From Syngnathus acus (taxonomy: Eukaryota > Chordata > Actinopteri > Syngnathiformes > Syngnathidae): a stretch of 64,000 nt of DNA. The stretch is from NCBI RefSeq assembly GCF_901709675.1, contig NC_051094.1:2832501-2896500 (forward strand). The letters are read 5' to 3'. This document shows, in pieces, positions 12,832 through 26,345 of the stretch. The notes under the pieces were generated by a model. That model had not been told where the DNA came from and did not search any database. It worked only from the letters and a program-made list of their open reading frames with translations. Every line of letters begins with the position of its first letter. The stretch's first letter is position 1. Both the position numbers and the translations under genes were made by a program.

Positions 12832-14315
12832 TTGTGAGAGGAAGCCAGAGATTGAAGATTGTACCCTCGGTCGCATGACCATGAGGCAGACACTAAAGCA
12901 CTGTGCCGAGTTAATAACGATAACGTTGCTTTAATGCCGAGAAGCCATGACCTCATCATGTTAACGCTCCTTATCAATGCTACCAATAGCCTTGAGTTGA
13001 TCAATAAGTCATGTAAAGAGATTCGCCAAGTATGTCCAATGGAGCTGATTTTACTCCAAGGTGCAGTAAAACATACATGGCAACCTCTGAGATCTCCCGC
13101 GATTGCACAAAGCGTACATTTCCAAGGAATAAGTGTACTTCTATTATTTTAAGTAAAATTGGTCTAAAATACAAATTGTGGTCTAAACAAGTGAGTACTA
13201 GATGAGAATTACATACAACAGTATGACACTATTGCGCCAACTTGATTCCATGCGGATTTTAGAGAAGTTGATAGTTGTTTAAAAACAAACATAAAACTTT
13301 CTTGAATGCATTTTAATTAGGCACTGAGATTTTCTCTACAGATTAAAAGAAACATGTCGCTATTTTTCTCCAAAGTCAAATAACACACACTTCAGGTCTG
13401 GAGTCACACACCAACTTTTGCCATCGACTCAAATTGGCTCTCAGGGGAGATTTAAATCTAACTTTAGTCTTCTCATCTTTGCATCGCTGATGCGTCGTCG
13501 CAACGCACTTTCAAGCAAATGTCATTCCGAGAAGAAATTCTGACTTTTACAGTGATTTTTTGTCGCAGTGGCAATTTGGGATCAAAGTAAAAGATTTTTT
13601 TTTAATAATGCAAATTCGTCAAGAATATGTCTATTTCTGTAGGTGGATTTAAAAACATTCCATGGAAATAGGTTTATAATTATTTTGTGTAATTTGCCAT
13701 CAGCCAAAACCCTTAAATGCAAACGAGCCAAACACAACACAGCACAAAATAGGCTCTGACTTTTTGGAATGCATCCATACATTATACAATAAATTTACAT
13801 TATTTTACAACCTTACAAAAACATAGAAAATGCAGGGGAGCTGTGGGATAAGGTGCCCTGAAACAACCCAGTTAGTAAATGTTGAATACTCTGGATAACG
13901 CTATAAGGCCATTTGCATGGCCATTTAAATCCCCCCCCCCCCAAAAAAAAAATCAATGAAATGCCTCTATTTGTCTGCTCTATACTACTAAATTAATTCT
14001 ATGCTCTTGCTAACCAAGGTGATTTCTAAAACTAACCCAGCAAAAAACAGTGTTTACGATAAAACTATGGACTGCTCTAATGCATTCAAACTTATCGTCT
14101 GTACTTGTATTGGCCTTCAAATAATACTGTTGTTAGCAAGTTAGCCGAAATGATAATGTTACGCAGTCAATATTAAGCTACATTGGCCTAATTGCTTCTG
14201 AATGATTAGAATAGTAATTACCACGCTAAGCAGCTTCACAGGAATTTTATGGCTGCTCAATATAAACTGAAATTCAATTGGCTTATTAGCAATAAGCATT
14301 AAAAACGGCACATAC

Positions 14316-14419
14316 CTCGGCCGCTGGTATGCCCTCTGGTGGGCGACACTGCAACAGCACTTCCTGTTCCAAAGACACTTCCTTGCCGAGGGGCTCCTGT
14401 TCAAAGGATTTCTTCAGGT
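14316..14419 (-). CDS. unc5c: unc5c exon 4: first half of Ig domain 2
   Basis: This 104-bp exon has acceptor tttgtgtctccgcag|AC and donor GCCGAG|GTATGT (GT at 14315-14314). Entering in phase 1 and leaving in phase 0, it encodes Tyr (shared with exon 3), then [34 protein letters not shown]. The Cys of LLQC is the first Ig2 disulfide cysteine. [17 protein letters not shown] is the feature that points to UNC5C, since UNC5B and UNC5D carry LDHE- or EGMI-type sequence here. The next exon should start with Val-Glu-Trp-Leu-Lys-Asn. I looked for its reverse complement between 1 and 14300 and did not find it, so Ig2 is incomplete in this window. No damage is visible. Confidence 0.94.
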
Positions 14420-16884
14420 CTGCGGAGACACAAATACAGAGATTTTTTTTTCCCCCATCAATGATGTCCATGGTAATTCAAAAGTCGTAAATAGTAATAC
14501 TGTATAACATAAGTGTGGTCATACGGGCGCAGTTATTGTAAATAGTCTATTCGGGGCTATTTGATTCTAAACGTAGCCTCGTTTCCACGGGAATAACATT
14601 GCGGCCATTAAGGGACTAAGTTGCTCTTATAGTCATTTATGTACACTTTAAATTGACCATAATGTATTTAGAAATGTCCATGAGGGATACAAACATTGCA
14701 ATTAAGTATACAGTTGCTGTATTTGATTATATTTCCATTGTATTTGCTTCTACAATGATGACAATTTTACAACAGAAACGATGACAATAGGATACACACA
14801 AAAACATCCATTGTGTCACCCAGGAACTCGTTTTTTTTCTCCATTAATGAAGGAGCAAACTAAAAAAGAGAGGATCAAAAAAGGAATAGGTGTGTAGTTT
14901 GAAAGTATTACCCGTAAAATAATGGTATGTGTTGTTGGCTCGTTAGTCAAAATGCTATAGGAGGGCTAGTTGCTATGCCTGGAACTTATTAAGTTTAGTC
15001 AACTAACCAAATGAGGCTAGCCACAGGCTACTGGATAGCAAAAGGAAATAAAGCTAAAAATGCATGCTACTAGTATCCCTCGAGACATTCTAAAATGCTA
15101 GTCGTTCAAATCTAGTGCTTTTTTACGAATATGTGTCCAGAAGTGTCACGCAGTCATTCGTCTTAGTCATTCTATCCAATTCGTTCGCACAGCACGATAC
15201 AGTATTCATGCATATATCCCTGAGGATATGATGTTAAAACAATTAACCGGCACGGCCGTAAAACAAAACGCGTAACTCGAGAAGAGTTTTGCGGGCGGTG
15301 TGGCGGGACTCGGCGACGGATGTTATTTATGTCACCGATCAAATGCTCTGATGGATTTCCTCAAAAGGAAACATATGGTAGAGATCAGTTAGAGCTTATG
15401 AATACAAGTTAACCTCTTGGGTAAGAGGTAGTAAATAGTTCCATTTTTCCTGAATGTTCACCAAATACAAATGCCACGAAAGATATGGAACATTTGAATG
15501 CTAGAACATCAATGGTATCCTTAATTATTCTAATCTCCGGTGAAAACACAAACACAAAGAGAATGCTGCTGTTAGCCACGGCTCACACTCACACGCAGAC
15601 TACCGACATCATTCACAGATCACTCCACCAGGCTCAGGCATTTTCTTTTTCAAAAACATTTACCACATTTATTTGACCACAGATGTTTTAGAAACTTTGC
15701 CAGTTTCTTTGTTATTCAACATGGCCCATGTGTATGCGTGCTTGCGTATGCATGTCGTCCTTGAGTCCTTTCGTCCTTCTTGGTTGCCAGGCACACTCTC
15801 ACCTTGTCTGTCTGCTGTGAGTAGTAGAATGTTGCAACTGTGAGGAAGAGGAAGTAAAGTGTAGAATTTTCAAATGGGGGCTGGTAAAAGTCAAGAGAGC
15901 AGGTGCACTGCAGGATTGAATGATGAGCAGGGAGTGCTTGGCGAGAAGAGCTGCTACACCTGCACACTCCTCACCTACCAAATAATGTATAGAAGATTCT
16001 ATGACACTGTACTGACAAACACGAAGCATACGGTTGGACAAATCCGCAGCAGACACAATTTGAAACAGTTCCCAGGTCTTTTGTCAAAATACTCCAAGGT
16101 TCAACAATTTATCAGACGCCAAAGCTAATTTGTCTATCCAACAACATTGCTGCTCAGCTTATCTTTTGGCTTTGATGTGATCGTTTTTGTGTAGCTCAGC
16201 TACTCGAAAACAACGAAGTCTGGCATGGCTCTGAATAATATAATAATGATATTGAATAAAACGAGCCCTGTTATGTCACAACCATTCAACCTTCAGAAAG
16301 GCTCTATTATAAACAAATTTTATGAAAAGAAAAAAAAAAAGGCAGCTCACAAAAGCTTCACTTGCTTTTGTAATTTCATACGTGATGGGTGGGCAAGGAT
16401 TCCAGAGACGTATTTTTATCCAAAACATTAAAAAGCCAATTTTCCATAACACGCACCCTTTACTTCAAAGTTTTATAAATAGCCAGAATAAAATTGATTA
16501 ATTAAAAGACATCTAGTAATTTGTTTTGCCTGGTTTCTGGTGGATGGCGTTGTTTTTAAAAGGAGTCACGCTGGGACAAAAAGCATCACTCTCTTTATAA
16601 TACAATCAATCCCAGAGGGGGTGACGGCCCAAACGGAGCATGAAGATAATCGCCCGGAGCGTTATCCCCATTCCCCAATTCGAGCACATGAGGTTCCCCA
16701 CGCAACACACTTGGGACATGACAAGATGACGTGAAACAAAGACATTAAACATGCCAGCGACTGAAGCAATCGAGGCAAACGGAAACGATAGCCTCGGCGG
16801 GACACTTCACTGGACCCACAAAAACAATAAAACAAAAACAAAAAAATATATATATATACGGGGGGGCTCCAGCCGAAATCTGTG

Positions 16885-17020
16885 ACCAATTTCCTGATCT
16901 TAATTAGTCTTAGTCGATTTCCTTGAAGATGAAATTAAAGGAGATTAGCGCCGACAAGCTCGGGGGATGATGAATGCACACCGACACATTAGCGCTAAGC
17001 TCGCTAAAACTAAGCTCCGG
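16885..17020. promoter_or_regulatory. Candidate conserved noncoding block
   Basis: CTTAATTAGTCTTAGTCG, GAAATTAAAGGAGATTAGCG and CATTAGCGCTAAGCTCGC lie in 120 bp of non-repetitive sequence. Confidence 0.22.
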
Positions 17021-17585
17021 CATACGGCGAAGCTTCACCCCAGCGAAAGGGACACATTATGAAAAAGTGACTTGCATGCAAAGACTTGGCTCTCTGGAGT
17101 GCCTGCCCCACCCATTATATGTGAAATCAGACCAAGTAAGTCCTTTGTGAACCGCATATGTCGGAAAATGCCGTTTAGATCTTGAAGCGGCTCATTTGCG
17201 CAAAAAAAAAACTGCTTTGAACATGGCTTTTTAGAGTGGATGACAAGTGTGCTGTAATTCCTGATCCTTGGGGTATTCTGACCAAAGCCAAAAAAAATGA
17301 TACGCTAGGGGACTGTTTAAATTTGCGTAAAGATGGGATAATGTCCCCATCAAGCAAACACTTCACCCAAGGGTAATAACGCAATTTGATGGGGGACAGC
17401 TGTGCCACAACAATCCACTGACCCCACTTCACTCCCACACAGATAATATCACCCAGCTCCATAAATTCACATGAAAAATACCCCAAAACAACTGTTAGAA
17501 GGCAAAAAAAAAGCTTGACAAGCGCAGAGGGCAAACTCGTATTAAGATCAAATGACCCCGCCCCCTCCCTGTCGTCCTAAACTTT

Positions 17586-17618
17586 TCCTTCTTCTTCTTC
17601 TTCTCCTTCTTCTTCTTC
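17586..17618. repeat. (TTC)n microsatellite
   Basis: 33 bp of CTT/TTC units with one CTC interruption. The Arg-, Lys- or Leu-rich open frames across it are by-products. Confidence 0.92.
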
Positions 17619-17861
17619 CGCAGGCTCCAACTGAGACTGTTATTATGCGTTGCGGTGTGCTGGCGGCCTGGAGGCATCCTCCGCATAAGCACATTTCAGA
17701 GCAATTATGCAAAAAAGGAGCCGGCATGCATGCTTCCCATTGCCAAATCACTAGCAGTCTTTCCCCGCTGTCGCTCAGGGAATCAAGTGCAAAGTAAGAG
17801 CTTGTCAGCAATGAAAACTCTCCGATGCATCGCCGAAACGTTGCTATTTGATTCTCTAGAA

Positions 17862-18120
17862 CAGTGGTTGTCAAAGTTTTTACACCAAGCACTACCTCAA
17901 AAAAATACTTGTCTCTCCAAGTACAACCATTGTGACCAACATTGAAAAAACTGTTGCATAGTAGTTATAAAAACAAATACAAAATATGAGTGATTTTATT
18001 TCTACTGGAACAATGTATGAATTTTGAACAGCTTACACTGTGCTTAAAAATCATACTTAAATAAAGATTGATTTAAAAACTACTCCACGTAGAAATTTAA
18101 TTATAAATTGAAAAAAAAAG
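17862..18120. mobile_element. hAT-like remnant (CAGTGGTTGTCAAAG end)
   Basis: The sequence starts CAGTGGTTGTCAAAGTTTTT and continues with CTCCAAGTACAACCATTGTG, the general pattern of a common fish hAT-derived repeat. The right end is not clear. Directly after it, 18155-18225 has a second fragment (GGAGGGCCATTATGACCG) like the interior of the element at 32756-33056. Confidence 0.55.
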
Positions 18121-19999
18121 AAAAGATTGAAGCTTTGCGGTGAAATACTGCATGACATCAAGTCAAGCGTCGCGGGCTCCATCGAAGCTACGGTTTTCAT
18201 CGGAGGGCCATTATGACCGTAAAACATGTTTAACATATTTAATATAACGATAGACAGAAGTTACCGATGAACCTAAACCGCATGCTTTTGGAACTTGGGT
18301 GGAAGGCTGAAGACCTTAAAAAAATAAATAAAATAAAGACGCAGATGAAAAGCTGATCCCAGCCTTCCTGATGCGCTAATCACTCGCCCACAATGCTGAC
18401 CCTGCATTTATTCTACATTATGAAATCACAGCAACAAGTTTGTCATTTGTGTTTTTATTTCCACCCATTTATTCGACCCACATTGCTCCTTTAGACTGTA
18501 GCCTGTATTATAATGTGGTCAATTCAACGGGTGCCGAGCACTTGCGCCAAAATCCCCTTCCACAAGTCATTTTCGGCAGTTTTCTTACAAAGCAACGTCA
18601 GAGGTACGGAGACTGGCTTGTGTCGGCATGGTCTCGACGGACTTTATAATCCCGTCCCTGCCGGCCGACCGGGCCTTTCCGACCGCAGTCAGAACGGCTG
18701 CGAATAAACAAGTCTTGCTGACATAAGCGTGTGCATCCTCCATCCTTTAGACTGCCGTCAGTGACTAATTACGGTGAAACGTGAGTCAGGGGATGGAGAA
18801 AAAGCTGATTTGATGATTTAGGCCTCAAAAAAGTCCATAATGACGCCGTTCAAGTGTATCCGTAAAATATACGGTAGCTGTTCGGTGTTTGAGGAATTCT
18901 GAGGTTTTGTGATTATGACTAATTTTAAATGATTTGGAATTTTCCTTCTTGTGGATTGGCAAAGCGTGGCAGCAAAGTGATCAGGAAAAACTGGCTAAGG
19001 GGACCCGCAGAAAATGCTCAATTTTCAATGCTTTCAATTTGCTTTAAAGCTGCCGGTTTATAGCAATATCTGGATGAGTCCTTTGTCTGGCGTGATTGTA
19101 AAATCACAAGTGCATTTTATTTTTATTTTGAAGAGTCAGAAGCTTTCATTTAACAGATACTTACTTTTCATAAAGCATTCACACACATGGCCTCTATTCC
19201 ATCAACGCCGTAAGATTTAGCGAGCGCACCGAAGCAGCTCGGCACATCTGGGAAAACGTTCAGTGGCTTGATGGAAGAGCGGAGCGTCGCCTTCGAGACC
19301 ACATATCAACTCGGGCTGTCACTCTATAAAAATAATGTATATATTTGCAGTGTTTGGAAGCGTCGCTCTGCTTTTGCAGGCATAAAGCAAAGCCTGTCTG
19401 GATGAAGCCATCCAGAAAACGGCACAGTTGAGGCAGCTGGTGGGGCTAGCAGGCTACGTTAGTTGCAGTTTACATTTCGATCCTTAAAAGGCAAAATAAG
19501 TTTGGCACCAAACAGTCTGTTAGTGTTTTGGTTTAGTGTTTGAACTGCTGCTGCTGGCATAGTTTTGTGTTTTATTTTGAAGCCTATGCATAACCGTTGC
19601 GGCGGCTGGCTTGGCTAGGCTGGCTACCCGCTAACGGCTACATGCACAGGGAAACTGTGGTGGTGACGGTTATCTCCGTGTCGATGCATCCTGGTTTTGA
19701 CGGTCTGTCAAAACATGCAAAACAAGAGTGGACCCTAGAGTACTGTGCTAAGCAACCAAGCTCATCACAGGATGCCACACTCAAAGTCGATAAATTATTC
19801 AGACAGGCCATGCAACGCAATTCTATTAAAGATGAATTTGTTTGTTTAGAAAACTTTTTTATTTTTCTACTAAGCTGCCATTGTAGTCACGAGGAAATAA
19901 AAAACTGAAGACTGGAAAAAAAATTGCAAGTACTTAAAAAAAAAAAAAAGAACCATGCAAAACATTATAACTTAAATGTGACATAAATGGAATAAATAA

Positions 20000-20046
20000 A
20001 ATAAGTTAAAGTAAGTAAGTAAATAAAATAAATAAATAAATTAATT

Positions 20047-20081
<35 letters not shown>
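20000..20081. repeat. (TAAA)n and A31 run
   Basis: TAAGTAAGTAAATAAAATAA units lead into a 31-base A run at 20051-20081. This may be a retroposon tail, but no recognisable body lies upstream. Confidence 0.8.
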
Positions 20082-20084
<3 letters not shown>

Positions 20085-20231
20085 CAATCCCTTGTATGAA
20101 ACCAGTTGTGCCGCAACTACTACTTTGCTAATATTTCCCCTAATTTAAAGAAAGTTAGTGTCTGTGCTGTTAACACCTGAAAGTCAACAAAGCTCGTGTT
20201 TGGACTTGGGCATCATACCGAAAGTGGCACA

Positions 20232-20250
20232 CTCGTGTTATAAACACGAG
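20232..20250. repeat. Perfect 8-bp inverted repeat (hairpin)
   Basis: CTCGTGTT and AACACGAG flank ATA. Confidence 0.85.
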
Positions 20251-20897
20251 ACATTTAGCACTGACGGACATTACGAGTGTCTGGACTGCTGATTACTATT
20301 CACACGCATGTCTCAGAGGAAAGTGGCTGAGCAAATTGCCGTCATTTGAACTATGCGACTATGAGTGTGTGCGACCTTGGCAGAGTGCTAATCCATCCAA
20401 GGAGAAACACTTGACCTGATGGCTGTGGGGCCAAAGAGCAAGGCTGACGCAGCACGTGCACATTTGTGCCAACAGACAAAGCTGCATTTAACCTCAATTG
20501 AATAAATATAGTACCTATACGTGTCGTTTGCGCAACTCTCAAAAGCACTCTAGAAACGCTTATAAAGGTTTTAAATATAATGCCACAATGATTGCCATGA
20601 TCCACTTAATTAACTAGTTAAACCCATTTTGAATATGCAGAGGAGCTCGACGGCCAAAGCGCGACGCGATAGTGGAAAAAGCGCAAAACGCTTGCAGAAA
20701 AGGAATGCTGACTCGCTGGAAAGGTGCTGGAGGGAAACAAAGTAAGCTTCGGCCGCCACCGAGCATTTTAATCACAGGCCAGTAGATCCAAATTGGAGCC
20801 GAAGGCCGCTTAAGGTCAAAAGGTTGGGCCGGTTGGAAAAAAATAAAAGGTAATCACGGTAGGAAGTGTCCAAATAGTTGTGTACTGTGCACCCTTA

Positions 20898-20978
20898 TTA
20901 AAAATGGTAGAACAACCCAATTCGGATTAAAAATGGAACTGAACCAGGAGGTCGGTCTAAGTTGGGTTTTGCACAAAT
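20898..20978. mobile_element. Decayed AACCCAATT-type short repeat
   Basis: AACAACCCAATTCGGATTAA and AAGTTGGGTTTTGCAC form an imperfect inverted pair, resembling a common fish element built from AACCCAA words. It is strongly diverged. Confidence 0.35.
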
Positions 20979-21649
20979 CAAGCCATTTTTTTGTACATAT
21001 TTGTACAACAGTGCCTTCAAGTGCTCCATTGCCTGAAGACACGAATAATTGAACACAAAAATCACAATTCTTAACAATCAATTTGATTTTTATGCCCCAT
21101 TCTACGCCCTCATTTTCCACAAAAACGAGTTAAGTAAATTTTGCAGTTAACAATGAAATGGAAAGAAAAACACAAGGGCTTTGGGAGGAGGTCATAAAAG
21201 CATGTAAGTAAGTGTATAAATAAAGCCTTTACAAGAGCAGCTTCCTGGTTAATATTTAAAAAGAAGGGCCAAGCGTGATGGATTTCCTTCTGTCCAGCCC
21301 ACCCGGGAATGCCGTCTGGTCCGGTGATATCATCTACGACAGAGGATGTTGGACTCCATCACTGATGCGCGAGCGAGCAATAAAATAAAAACGCAGGAGG
21401 TGGCGTAAAGGTTATTGGTTATTTCTTCCCGGATTCACCTCTCCCTGACCGCCTGAAAAGTCCCTGCTCGTCTTACACGGCTGATTGGCGCCGAGGCAAC
21501 GACGCCGGCAGGACAACCGCCGTGGGTCGGGCTTGCCGAGAAACGATCGGGCAGCTTGAGAGAGAGAGAGGCTAGCGTAAAAGCATCGGTTTGTCGTCCG
21601 CTGGGAAAGTTAAAAAATGATTTCCCCCGCATGGTCGTATATTTAACAG

Positions 21650-21810
21650 TACAGTGAACCCCAGTGTATTGCGACGAGGTAAGTTCCAGACCAATTGACG
21701 ATAGGTGAAAATCTTTGACATAGAGGATGCATATTATAAAAAAAAAAAAAAGTTTAGCCGCTTCAATGAAATGGTAGCGGCATGAACGTTAAGAGTGTAC
21801 TGTCATCTGC
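21650..21810. mobile_element. Decayed repeat (AGGTAAGTTCCAGACC type)
   Basis: ACAGTGAACCCCAGTGTATT and GAGGTAAGTTCCAGACC resemble a fish repeat whose consensus reads roughly AGGTTCCAGACC. A similar phrase, GGAATAGGTTCCAAACCAC, occurs near 35211-35229. Boundaries are uncertain. Confidence 0.35.
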
Positions 21811-22225
21811 TGGAAGTGTAAATTTGAGTTGGTGTTCCTTTCTTGCCCCCAGTGACCCGTTCCCAGACGTCCTATTAACTTTGCCGGCGAACCACAGCGA
21901 CAAGCTGTCGACGACCGACTCATGTTGGAATTACTGGAGTGCCAAGTGCAAAAAAATAGTTTTTCAAGTTCGACAGTAGCAGTGAAGCAAAACGGAAATG
22001 ATTCCCTACATTTTCTGCCTCAATATTAGGAACACTATCAAAATCTAAAGATGCCCATGATAAGCAACCACCATTTAAAAATATTTTTATATATAGATTT
22101 ATTATAAAAGTCATTTCAAATTATTGAAACAACAGAAGAGTTTTTCTCTTGCGTGGAAAGTGGCATTTTATATTTTAAATCCTAAATAATCAAAGTCAAA
22201 GTCAGCTTTATAATAATAGTTGTCA

Positions 22226-22561
<336 letters not shown>

Positions 22562-23816
22562 CTACATTGAAAATATGTGATTATAATAACATGTAATATT
22601 TCAAAACATAACAATTTAAATTGCAAAATTACTAAAATTGTGTGTCTTTAATCTTTGGACATATTGCAACATTTAAGTTTTAAAACTAAATTGTCAAAAC
22701 ATCTGAACTAGCAGATAATTACTAATATATTATTATACATAAAATTATATATAATTACATAAAATATGATACATACAAATACTAACAGATTAGTAAATTC
22801 AATGAATATTTTATGTAGGATTTTTGAAGCAGTATTGTGTTTAAGGGAAAGACGAACTGAAGACCAGCGAGGGATAATGACGGACTGGAGATATACCGTA
22901 CATCCTTCAACGGGATCAAATGGGACTGTTGAGACGCTCAGTAAATGTTTCAGGAATAAAAGAATTATAAGCAGGCAGAGGAGGAAGTGAATAGTCAAGC
23001 ACGCAGACTAGAAAGAAAGATTAAGAGGTGCAAGAGGCCAAATGAAATGTTAAACCCAAAGGATAGAAAAAATGGCTTTTAAGGGAAAAGTACGCCAGGA
23101 CTTGGACGCGTGGGTGGACACAAATTTTCCATTGGAGAGATCTTGTCGGTTTATTTCGGGTTCAGGGGTGTTAAAAAGACCAATGCCAGCCATCTCACTG
23201 GAGACTTCTCGCCGAGGACTCTTAGGAAGTTTCGGCCGGAACAAAAATAAAATTCGAAGACAGAGTTACCACTGAAGGGAAAAACAAAAGAAGACGGCGG
23301 GAAGAAGACGTTACAACACAATGTTAATAATAACAATCAATGAAAAAAAATGTCAGTCATCTCTACAACCAAGGGCACTTGAGAACTTAAAAAGAAAAAA
23401 AAAAGTCAGTGTACTGCTTTAATGGTTGTCAATATTGTGGAAAGTGCTGGAAAGGTACACAACAAGAGTTAATGAGAGTACGGAAGGCCAAGGAGTAGCG
23501 GCAGTGAAAACTGACAATGAGAGAACTCCCGCTAGCAGGCTAACAAGGAAGATTGCTCCAGCTTCATCGGCTAAAACTGCAGACGAGGGACACAGCGAGG
23601 GAGCAAAGGCGGCGACGAAAATGCCAGCTAAAGAGGCAATTAGAAGCAGCCGGAGACTCGGGGAGTACCGCAGTGAAAACAAGGAAAGAAATTGCACTGA
23701 GCCAGAAAACGCAGCATGAGTGCACAAGTGAGGAAAATGACAGGTAGGAAGCCAAACACTACCCGGACTTATTTGTTCATTATGCGGCGGAAATGCCAAA
23801 GTTTGGGGCATTTTTT

Positions 23817-24000
23817 CCCCCCAAAATACTGCAAATAGCGACAAGACTATCTAGCTATTTGCAGCTAATGATTAACAAGACTAGAAAAGAATAGAGAAAC
23901 AAATAAAAAAAATTCCCCAAATACTGGAAATAGCTACAAGACTATCTAACTAGCTATCTGCAGCTAATGATTAACAAGATTAGAAAAGAATAGAGCAAGA
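23817..24000. repeat. ~100-bp tandem duplication
   Basis: CCAAAATACTGCAAATAGCG...GCAGCTAATGATTAACAAGA is repeated ~96-100 bp later as CCAAATACTGGAAATAGCTA...GCAGCTAATGATTAACAAGA. Both copies end in AGAAAAGAATAGAG. Confidence 0.85.
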
Positions 24001-25290
24001 ATACAAATGAACGATTACTCTGTCAAAATCATGATTCGCGCTGTAACGTCAGAAATTTGTCAAATATGTTGATCAGTATTTTCCAAAGTAAAAGCCAATA
24101 TCAAACATCGCATCCTTTGTTGACATAAATCTCTTGAGGTTAGCATCGTTAGGCTAATACAAATATGCACAATGATACAATTTCGGAGTATTCGGAGTGT
24201 CGAGAATGTGGAACATATTCTTAAATCTAGCATTAAAGTTTCCATCCATCTATCCATGGCTTTGCATTCATTTGCAGTCTGGACAAGCATGGACGGCCAC
24301 TTCTGGCTTCGGAGTGAGTCTGAGTCTCCAGGAGTCACTTTTCCGACACAAAAACAGTCTCTAGATTTTTTTTTTCTTTCTAAGTAGTTGCAGTCAGTTT
24401 TCAACAACGCTTCATGCTAACAAAAGCTGTACGCGGCGTTTGCAGGTGACAGACCTGCCACCGAGTGTGACAAGTGTTGTTAAGTGTGCTATAATTCCTT
24501 ATCCTTGGTATATTTTGACAGGATAATGTCAAGGAGCTTTCAGCGAGACTCCTGGGAGTCGTTTCAAAATGTGAACAAAATTGTACTTCTACTTTAAGAT
24601 AGGACGACGATGGATGCTGATGTCGACATGCATTCAAAAGAGTCGAGAGAATCGTCCCTAAAACTTAAAATAGAAAATGTTAAAGTTGAATAAAATGGGT
24701 GAATAAGTGCTGACAGCACTTTTGCCTTCGTTTCTGATAGAGCGTGCGAGAGCGGTAAAGCTATCAAACACCTACGGCAAAAAAAAAATAGAGATGTTAG
24801 ACAGAGTCGAGTCGAATGGAAGTCGTTATGTTAAGGACGGAAGTGATAAGGAAGAGTTTTAAAGCTCGGTGCTCTTGAAAAGACTTTAAGGAAAGCGGAG
24901 GATATAAAGCACTTGCCACGTTCAAAAAGTGACAGGTCAAACAGACGCGTCTTTGGGGGGCAAAAAGAAACAAAGGCGGCTCCGGGGAAAAAATATCTCA
25001 ATGTTTGTTCCAAGTAGTTTGTCAGTGTCGCAGAGGGAGACAATGCAAAAGTTAACCCCAGCAGACAGAAGGAAGAAAAAGAAAACAACACACCACTTTC
25101 TTCTAAACAACCCCCATTTGTTCATCTCCAGGTGACTTTATTCTACTGATGAAGTGATCGCTATGGCTTTCTTTGGATTGGTTTACTCACAGGAATGCCA
25201 ACAGCCAGAACCACTGATGCGCTTTTCAGCTGTTAATCAAATGGCGGAAACAATTTCCAAACTAAATGCTTTAGCTTGTACAGCCTTGGC

Positions 25291-25400
25291 TTTATTTATT
25301 TATCTATTTATCTATTTATTCATTTACCTATCTATAGATTTTTTTATTTAATTTTTATTTATGTATTTATTGATGTATTGATTTATTTATAATTACAAAT
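25291..25400. repeat. (TTTA)n/(TCTA)n degenerate simple repeat
   Basis: TTTATTTATTTATCTATTTA units decay into AT-rich sequence just upstream of the SINE. Confidence 0.8.
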
Positions 25401-25512
25401 ACATTTTTATTAAAAATCTCCAGTTGTATAAAAAAAAAAATCAGTCTCTCGTACAGGCTATAAACATCACGTAAAGAAAGTCTAATATCAACGTACTAAA
25501 GAAAATAAATCA

Positions 25513-25825
25513 GGGTGGCACGATGGCCGTCTGGTTCGCTCATCTGCCTCACAGTTCAGAGGTCATGCGTTTTAATCCGGGCTCCGGCGGCCTTCCTGTG
25601 TGGAGTTTATATTTTCTTGGTGTTGCTTTTCACCCACATTTTACGTCATGCAATAGCATACAATGTCAATTGATTGCTTCAAATTGTCGTGCGGTAGCAC
25701 GACTCGTTTTTCTATATGTGCCCTGCTATTGGCAGGCATCCAAGTGCACGGCACTCCCCACCTCTCGGCCGAAGCAACCCGTGACCCCTTATGAGGACAA
25801 GCGGTAAATATAAAAAAAAAAAAAA
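25513..25825 (+). mobile_element. tRNA-like SINE, full length but diverged
   Basis: It starts GGGTGGCACGATGGCCGTCT (A-box like) and has a decayed B-box region near TGCGTTTTAATCCGGGC. It continues through CCTGTGTGGAGTTTATATTT and GTGCCCTGCTATTGGCAGGC, and ends GAGGACAAGCGGTAAATA plus a poly-A tail. This is the order expected of a common teleost SINE family. Orientation is plus, antisense to the host gene. Confidence 0.7.
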
Positions 25826-26189
25826 GCCAAACAAAGACAAGACAACACCAAAAGAGACATCGTGACATTTATGTCTGTGCGAGGAACCCACTTGGGACAC
25901 GGATACAAGCAAGTCAACGGACCGTATCCAAGTGAACACTCCCACCGTGTGCGTCTGTGTATGTGTGAGCGTCCATGCGTGCTTGTCGCCATGTCGCTCT
26001 TCTACTCCGACACTGATCAATCAATACCGTTCCTTCCAGGCCATGTTTGAATATACATACACACACGTATTTGTTTGTGTGTTGGTGTAGCAGCAAAGCA
26101 GGACATTCCAGAACACGCACACACACATACAGTAATGGCGCTGCCTATACTGTAAATCGTGAAGGTTGTTAATAATATGATGGTAAGAG

Positions 26190-26345
26190 ATAAGGGGGGG
26201 GGGGGCTAAAAGACGCAAGAAAGTAGTCAAGTGGGAGTGATGGGGGGAAGAGGAAGCGCAGAGAAGACGAGTCACATTGACAGGAAGAGAGCGAGAGAGA
26301 AGGTAAAGATGAGAAGAAATCAATAAGTGTGATGGCAGCAAAGGA
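26190..26345 (+). repeat. G-run and purine-rich tract
   Basis: G12 at 26194-26205 is followed by GGAAGAGAGCGAGAGAGAAGG-type purine sequence of about 140 bp. Confidence 0.55.

Larger units (their letters stand above)
1..14315 (-). other. unc5c: unc5c intron 4 (5' part; continues outside the window)
   Basis: This is noncoding sequence after the exon 4 donor. 1-1700 is ordinary unique DNA with short GT and G runs. 1738-1958 is a hAT remnant. 2281-2470 is a TAAT-rich candidate conserved block. 2640-2700 resembles a small fish MITE that starts around GTCGTGCCTTGAGATAC. 2900-3780 shows nothing recognisable. 3775-4050 is purine-rich and 4190-4460 pyrimidine-rich. 4620-9430 carries the decayed ~57-bp tandem array with MITEs at 6332-6714 and 9532-9928. 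9930-11250 and 11340-14315 show nothing recognisable except small palindromes and homopolymer runs. No convincing coding exon was seen on either strand. Confidence 0.85.

Noticed and set aside
1-14300. Expected unc5c exon 5 (VEWLKNE... second half of Ig2)
   Set aside because: I searched by eye for the reverse complement of the Trp-Leu-Lys-Asn start and the Ile-Ile-Lys-Gln-Ala-Arg region and found none. The exon is probably beyond the left edge.
23419-23844. 141-codon open reading stretch on the minus strand
   Set aside because: Ser/Leu/Ala-rich by-product of a purine-rich plus strand, with overlapping frames on both strands. It matches no family I know.
25513-25600. Genuine tRNA gene
   Set aside because: The A/B-box-like words belong to a SINE: the cloverleaf is not formed, and the sequence continues into the SINE body and poly-A tail.
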